Of a stretch of DNA of 27,890 nt, positions 25,332 to 27,890 are shown piece by piece; the first letter of the stretch is position 1; each line of letters opens with the position of its first letter. The notes under the pieces are model-generated. The model was not told the DNA's origin. It saw only the letters and a program-made list of their open reading frames with translations, and did not search any database. This stretch comes from a virus. The position numbers and the translations under genes were made by a program. The stretch is from positions 1 to 27,890 of the IMG/VR virus record IMGVR_UViG_3300031603_000023; one strand, 5' to 3'.

Positions 25332-25757
25332 TTATTTTTTTGTATTTCTTGCCACTTTTTTGGCAAACCTTTTCTTCTGTTTCCTCTCCCATTTTTCGTG
25401 CATTTTCAAGCCTTTTTCCTCACCATGCAATTCACACAATGTAGATTTATAATCCGCAGATTTCTGTATATCATATTCCCTGTGGGAATTAAATTCATCC
25501 GATCGATTGCGTTGGGCAATTATTCGACCCTCTGTCTGTGTTGCCTTGATACGCTCCAACCACTTGTCCCTGTTGTTGCGTTCTATATTCATTAACTCCC
25601 GATATCCGTTGCTTGCCCGCATGTTGTCTCCGCCTTTTTGGTTCTTCATTGTATACTTAAATGCTTCACGCCTCTGGCTATGAACACCCATATTATTAAT
25701 AAGATTTGAAGGAACTTTTGGAATTTCGGATTCATCAAATTTTAATTCTTCGGTCAT
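25332..25757 (-). CDS. Highly charged small protein, unknown
   Basis: A 141-residue protein, rich in Arg, Lys, Glu, Asn and His (SQRREAFKYTMKNQKG, NIERNNRDKWLERIKATQTE) with a strongly basic C-terminus (KWERKQKKRFAKKVARNTKK). Its ATG overlaps the stop of the Nudix gene (ATGA). I see no metal-binding motif or membrane segment. It may be an assembly or nucleic-acid-associated factor; composition alone does not decide. No family recognised. Confidence 0.7.
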   Translation of the reverse strand: MTEELKFDESEIPKVPSNLINNMGVHSQRREAFKYTMKNQKGGDNMRASNGYRELMNIERNNRDKWLERIKATQTEGRIIAQRNRSDEFNSHREYDIQKSADYKSTLCELHGEEKGLKMHEKWERKQKKRFAKKVARNTKK

Positions 25758-26302
25758 TTTAGATCTTTCTGTTGAATGTTAAAAACTTTGCTGTATTTTG
25801 TTACGAAGTATTTCATGATCATTGATAATATATATGCATCTGGAAATTTCATGGCCCTGTTCAATGTCACCATCTCAAACTTTGAATTTGCCTCGAAATC
25901 TGAACCATCCCCCTCTTTTTCTTGGGGTTCCATGTCTGTAATATTCACTATGTAGCAAGGCTGTTCCTGTTTTAGTAACTTTGAGGTGGTCAGTTGCCCC
26001 ATATATTCCCACTTTGTATCGTCAGTGACATCGTAGCCAGTCTCCTCCAGAAGTTCTCTCTTGGCCGCATCAAATGATGTGGAATCACTGTCGTCCACAT
26101 CCCCCGTGACGGCTGTATATGAATATCCACCATCTCGAAGGGGGTTGTTTTCATAATTAACGCCAATTTTATTCATTATTCCATAATTATTCACCGTGTA
26201 TGGAACGACAATCACATTTTCATTCTGTGGCTCCACACCAAGAAACTTATCGATTTCTACTACGGCAAAATAGTCATTTTCGTATTTTACATCCTTCACC
26301 AT
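25754..26302 (-). CDS. Nudix hydrolase
   Basis: A 182-residue protein. The Nudix-box second half RELLEETGY lies at 82-90, with the metal-binding Glu residues of the RELxEExG core in place. The first half is atypical: the G-x5-E segment reads GDVDDSDSTSFDAAK, so the first Glu is replaced and one residue is inserted. VIVVPYTVNN (about 30-39) and GQLTTSKLL (103-111) fit the surrounding fold. Nudix enzymes hydrolyse nucleoside diphosphate-linked compounds; the substrate is unknown. An AAGGAA site lies seven bases before the ATG. It is the second gene in the leftward operon and is coupled to the next gene by an ATGA overlap. Confidence 0.82.
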   Translation of the reverse strand: MVKDVKYENDYFAVVEIDKFLGVEPQNENVIVVPYTVNNYGIMNKIGVNYENNPLRDGGYSYTAVTGDVDDSDSTSFDAAKRELLEETGYDVTDDTKWEYMGQLTTSKLLKQEQPCYIVNITDMEPQEKEGDGSDFEANSKFEMVTLNRAMKFPDAYILSMIMKYFVTKYSKVFNIQQKDLK

Positions 26303-26327
26303 TTTTATTCCTTTTTTATTTTATAAA

Positions 26328-27422
26328 TTATTTCCAAAAAGATCTACTTTTTGGTTGCCCCTTTGTTTTCCACGAATCCGACTTCTCAGGAAGATTTGTG
26401 TCGAAACTCAAAGCCAAGTTTATTTTTTTTGAAATATCTTTCGCCTTTGTGATATCCTCTTCTTCTACAACTTCTTCTTCCACCACCACCTCTTCAACTG
26501 GTCTCTCCTCACCATTATAAAAGAAATATAGGGCATCTTTCATTTGCTCCTTAAATGTCTCCAGGTGAGATCCCTGAAACAGATATTCAATGACTGCATC
26601 TCCCCCATCCTCAAATGAATCATATATCATGTTATATAATTCCTTGCTTGGAATTGGCAATGCCAATTCTAAATGAACTTCACGATTCACCTTTTTCATC
26701 TTATTTAATAATTGTAGAACTGGGTCATTTGCATCCACCACAGGCACCACAGCCTGATTCATCTTAGCTTGTTGTTGTGGGGCCGAACTTCCAACTCGTT
26801 CAAATCCTTCCGGTAACGCACTTTCAAATTGAGTCCGAACTGGAAGAATATCCGGGGCCACTGGAGCTGATGCCCCATGGTCCTGGTTATATTGTGTGGG
26901 CCTGATATTTAATGGATCCGGCTCATCGTCAAATCTTAATCCGTCAACTTTATGTTCTTTCATTACATCAACTTCTCTCATCTGTTGCATCACTTCCGAC
27001 GTTAGCATTCGATTTCCGGACTCAAAGAGAAAATAATATTTCTCTCCCTGTTGCTCAGTATGTTTGACCGTTTCTCTTCTTCCTGTATTAGTCCCCGATA
27101 TATACTTATACATCTTACCAACGCCACCATCCTCGTTCTTTGGTATGACTCGGACGGATCCCGCATGTTGCACCAGGGGCTGGGTGCCAGGAGCCGCAGC
27201 CTGAATTCCTGGAGATGATCCCGAATCTTTACCATACAACGTTCTACTCACCTGTTGCCCCGCGAACATTGGAGCGGCCCCGGTAGTGGGATCTACTCGA
27301 TTTGGATTAAATCCGACATTTTCCGCCGATGATATTGGGGATGGATTGTTTTGTTGCACCAGCCCAGAACCAGCGAAATCGTTGTTGACTTGTCCGTTCT
27401 GTTGATATACTTCTTCACTCAT
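26328..27422 (-). CDS. First gene of the leftward tail operon, disordered N-terminus, unknown
   Basis: A 364-residue protein. The first ~95 residues are Gln/Asn/Pro/Gly-rich (SGLVQQNNPSPISSAENVGF) and look disordered. A small folded part at ~103-160 (KMYKYISGTNTGRRETVKHT, YYFLFESGNRMLTSEVMQQM) could be a small beta/alpha motif. A second folded part at about 235-310 (VHLELALPIPSKELYNMIYD, EQMKDALYFFYNG) is helical, followed by an acidic Glu/Val tract and a Lys-rich tail. AGAAGGAAG lies before the ATG. It is the first gene after the divergent control region with promoter copy 2. By position it may be an assembly or hub accessory factor, but no homologue is recognised. Confidence 0.7.
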   Translation of the reverse strand: MSEEVYQQNGQVNNDFAGSGLVQQNNPSPISSAENVGFNPNRVDPTTGAAPMFAGQQVSRTLYGKDSGSSPGIQAAAPGTQPLVQHAGSVRVIPKNEDGGVGKMYKYISGTNTGRRETVKHTEQQGEKYYFLFESGNRMLTSEVMQQMREVDVMKEHKVDGLRFDDEPDPLNIRPTQYNQDHGASAPVAPDILPVRTQFESALPEGFERVGSSAPQQQAKMNQAVVPVVDANDPVLQLLNKMKKVNREVHLELALPIPSKELYNMIYDSFEDGGDAVIEYLFQGSHLETFKEQMKDALYFFYNGEERPVEEVVVEEEVVEEEDITKAKDISKKINLALSFDTNLPEKSDSWKTKGQPKSRSFWK

Positions 27423-27576
27423 CGTTTTCTTCCTTCTAAAAATTTAACATTAAATTTGTAATTTATGTTGTATTTTTGTTAAATTTCATTAAATATTGTT
27501 AAAATTTTATATAAATTAATATTGTTATGGGTTTCCGTAGTTATATATACAATATAAAAAATGAACCCAAAAAAAT
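27423..27576. promoter_or_regulatory. Divergent control region between leftward operon and rightward gene
   Basis: A 154-base, very AT-rich gap between two divergent genes. It holds the minus-strand motif TATATATAACTACGGAA (27533-27549) and a ~110-base leader to the leftward ATG with AT repeats. On the plus strand a TTGTTA box 16 bases from TATATAC could drive the rightward gene; this is only a possible sigma-70-like fit. Confidence 0.5.
27533..27549 (-). promoter_or_regulatory. Promoter-like motif TATATATAACTACGGAA (copy 2)
   Basis: Identical 17 bases to copy 1 at 16871-16887, on the same strand, about 110 bases before the 364-aa gene that begins the leftward operon. Two exact copies in two of the few real gaps make a shared promoter likely. 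The bidirectional position here leaves open that it also serves the rightward gene. Confidence 0.55.
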
Positions 27577-27890
27577 ATGAATATTGAATATATATGTGGT
27601 TTTGATAAATTTATCAACAAGGCACACTCCAAATTTTATTTCATCCACGATCGTGAAGATATTGAATATATTCCAAGTGACAATATAAATACGGAGCCAT
27701 TAAATACGGCCCTCATGAATTATGTTCTCAATGTTCTTATTGATAAATTTATCAATATCGATAAGATTAAAAACCCAAAAGAATTTGTAAATACTATTCC
27801 AAAAAATTCTACCATATATTGCTTCCAGCCAGCCGGGCTTGAAGACCCACCCAAACCTGTGGATTTATTATTTACTGCGCTTAGAGATAG
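27577..27890 (+). CDS. Rightward gene, truncated at window edge, unknown
   Basis: The only plus-strand gene I support. An open frame runs from ATG (27577) to the right edge, at least 104 residues, starting MNIEYICGFDKFINKAHSKF. The N-terminus contains the same pentapeptide twice, DKFIN, 46 residues apart, coinciding with two DNA palindromes. There is no Shine-Dalgarno match, and a short 8-codon frame from ATG at 27561 overlaps the start. It is divergent from the tail operon and therefore possibly belongs to another transcription unit. No family recognised. Confidence 0.65.
   Translation, partial: MNIEYICGFDKFINKAHSKFYFIHDREDIEYIPSDNINTEPLNTALMNYVLNVLIDKFINIDKIKNPKEFVNTIPKNSTIYCFQPAGLEDPPKPVDLLFTALRD
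27602..27617. repeat. 16-base perfect palindrome, copy 1
   Basis: TTGATAAATTTATCAA reads the same on both strands. It lies 25 bases after the ATG of the rightward gene and is repeated exactly at 27740-27755. It may be an operator or simply the codons for the repeated DKFIN. Confidence 0.5.
27740..27755. repeat. 16-base perfect palindrome, copy 2
   Basis: Same TTGATAAATTTATCAA string as at 27602-27617, 138 bases downstream (46 codons, in-frame). Confidence 0.5.

Noticed and set aside
25324-25392. N-terminal extension (MGEETEEK) of the 121-aa gene
   Set aside because: It lies over the last codons of the preceding gene in another frame; the ATG just after that stop is more natural, though no ribosome-binding site settles it.
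1-27890. tRNA, rRNA or insertion-sequence genes
   Set aside because: No cloverleaf-like, rRNA or transposase sequence noticed; nearly all bases are covered by tail-operon genes.

Overview
The window reads as part of the genome of a contractile-tailed phage (myovirus), distantly T4-like, AT-rich, with short intergenic gaps. Almost everything is transcribed leftwards (minus strand) as a tail/baseplate morphogenesis region. Recognisable parts are a gp25-like wedge protein (9265-9624), a gp6/BaseplateJ-like wedge protein (7426-9261), a very large gp7-like wedge protein (2851-7179), a gp5-like OB-fold hub/spike protein (16897-17652), a gp27/gpD-like hub (19995-21404) and a gp53/LysM-like wedge protein (21407-21949). 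Two large proteins (17645-20002 and 21965-24736) probably cap or initiate the tail tube. Ribosome-binding sites of the AAGGA/GGAGG type precede several genes, many genes overlap by 1-8 bases, and no tRNA, rRNA, CRISPR array or insertion sequence is visible. The host cannot be read from this window.

Layout in transcription order (right to left). A short divergent control region at 27423-27576 separates a truncated plus-strand gene at the right edge from the leftward operon. The operon opens with a disordered 364-aa protein, a Nudix hydrolase and three small unknown proteins. The hub/tube genes down to the gp5-like spike follow. A second copy of a 17-base promoter-like motif lies in the gap at 16821-16896. 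It precedes a block of unusual genes: an S1-domain RNA-binding protein, an amidoligase-like enzyme with a beta-helical tail, a membrane-associated protein, a possible neck protein, a decayed repeat-type endonuclease, a sigma-54 enhancer-binding-protein-like AAA+ regulator and another membrane protein. The wedge genes (gp25, gp6, a small protein, the giant gp7-like protein) follow, then a possible fibre-like protein, a small basic protein and a large structural protein that runs off the left edge.

The most interesting points are these. (1) The AAA+/Fis-HTH regulator has lost the GAFTGA sigma-54 contact loop and has altered Walker B and arginine-finger positions. (2) Amidoligase and S1 genes are embedded in a tail operon. 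(3) The endonuclease has lost its catalytic middle. (4) A 9 x 42-base tandem array forms the C-terminus of a tail protein, with four identical units. (5) Three unrelated proteins share an N-terminal octapeptide ending in [IV]-x-E, reminiscent of T4 capsid-targeting peptides. (6) Exact promoter-like motifs and two identical 16-base palindromes lie in or near control regions.
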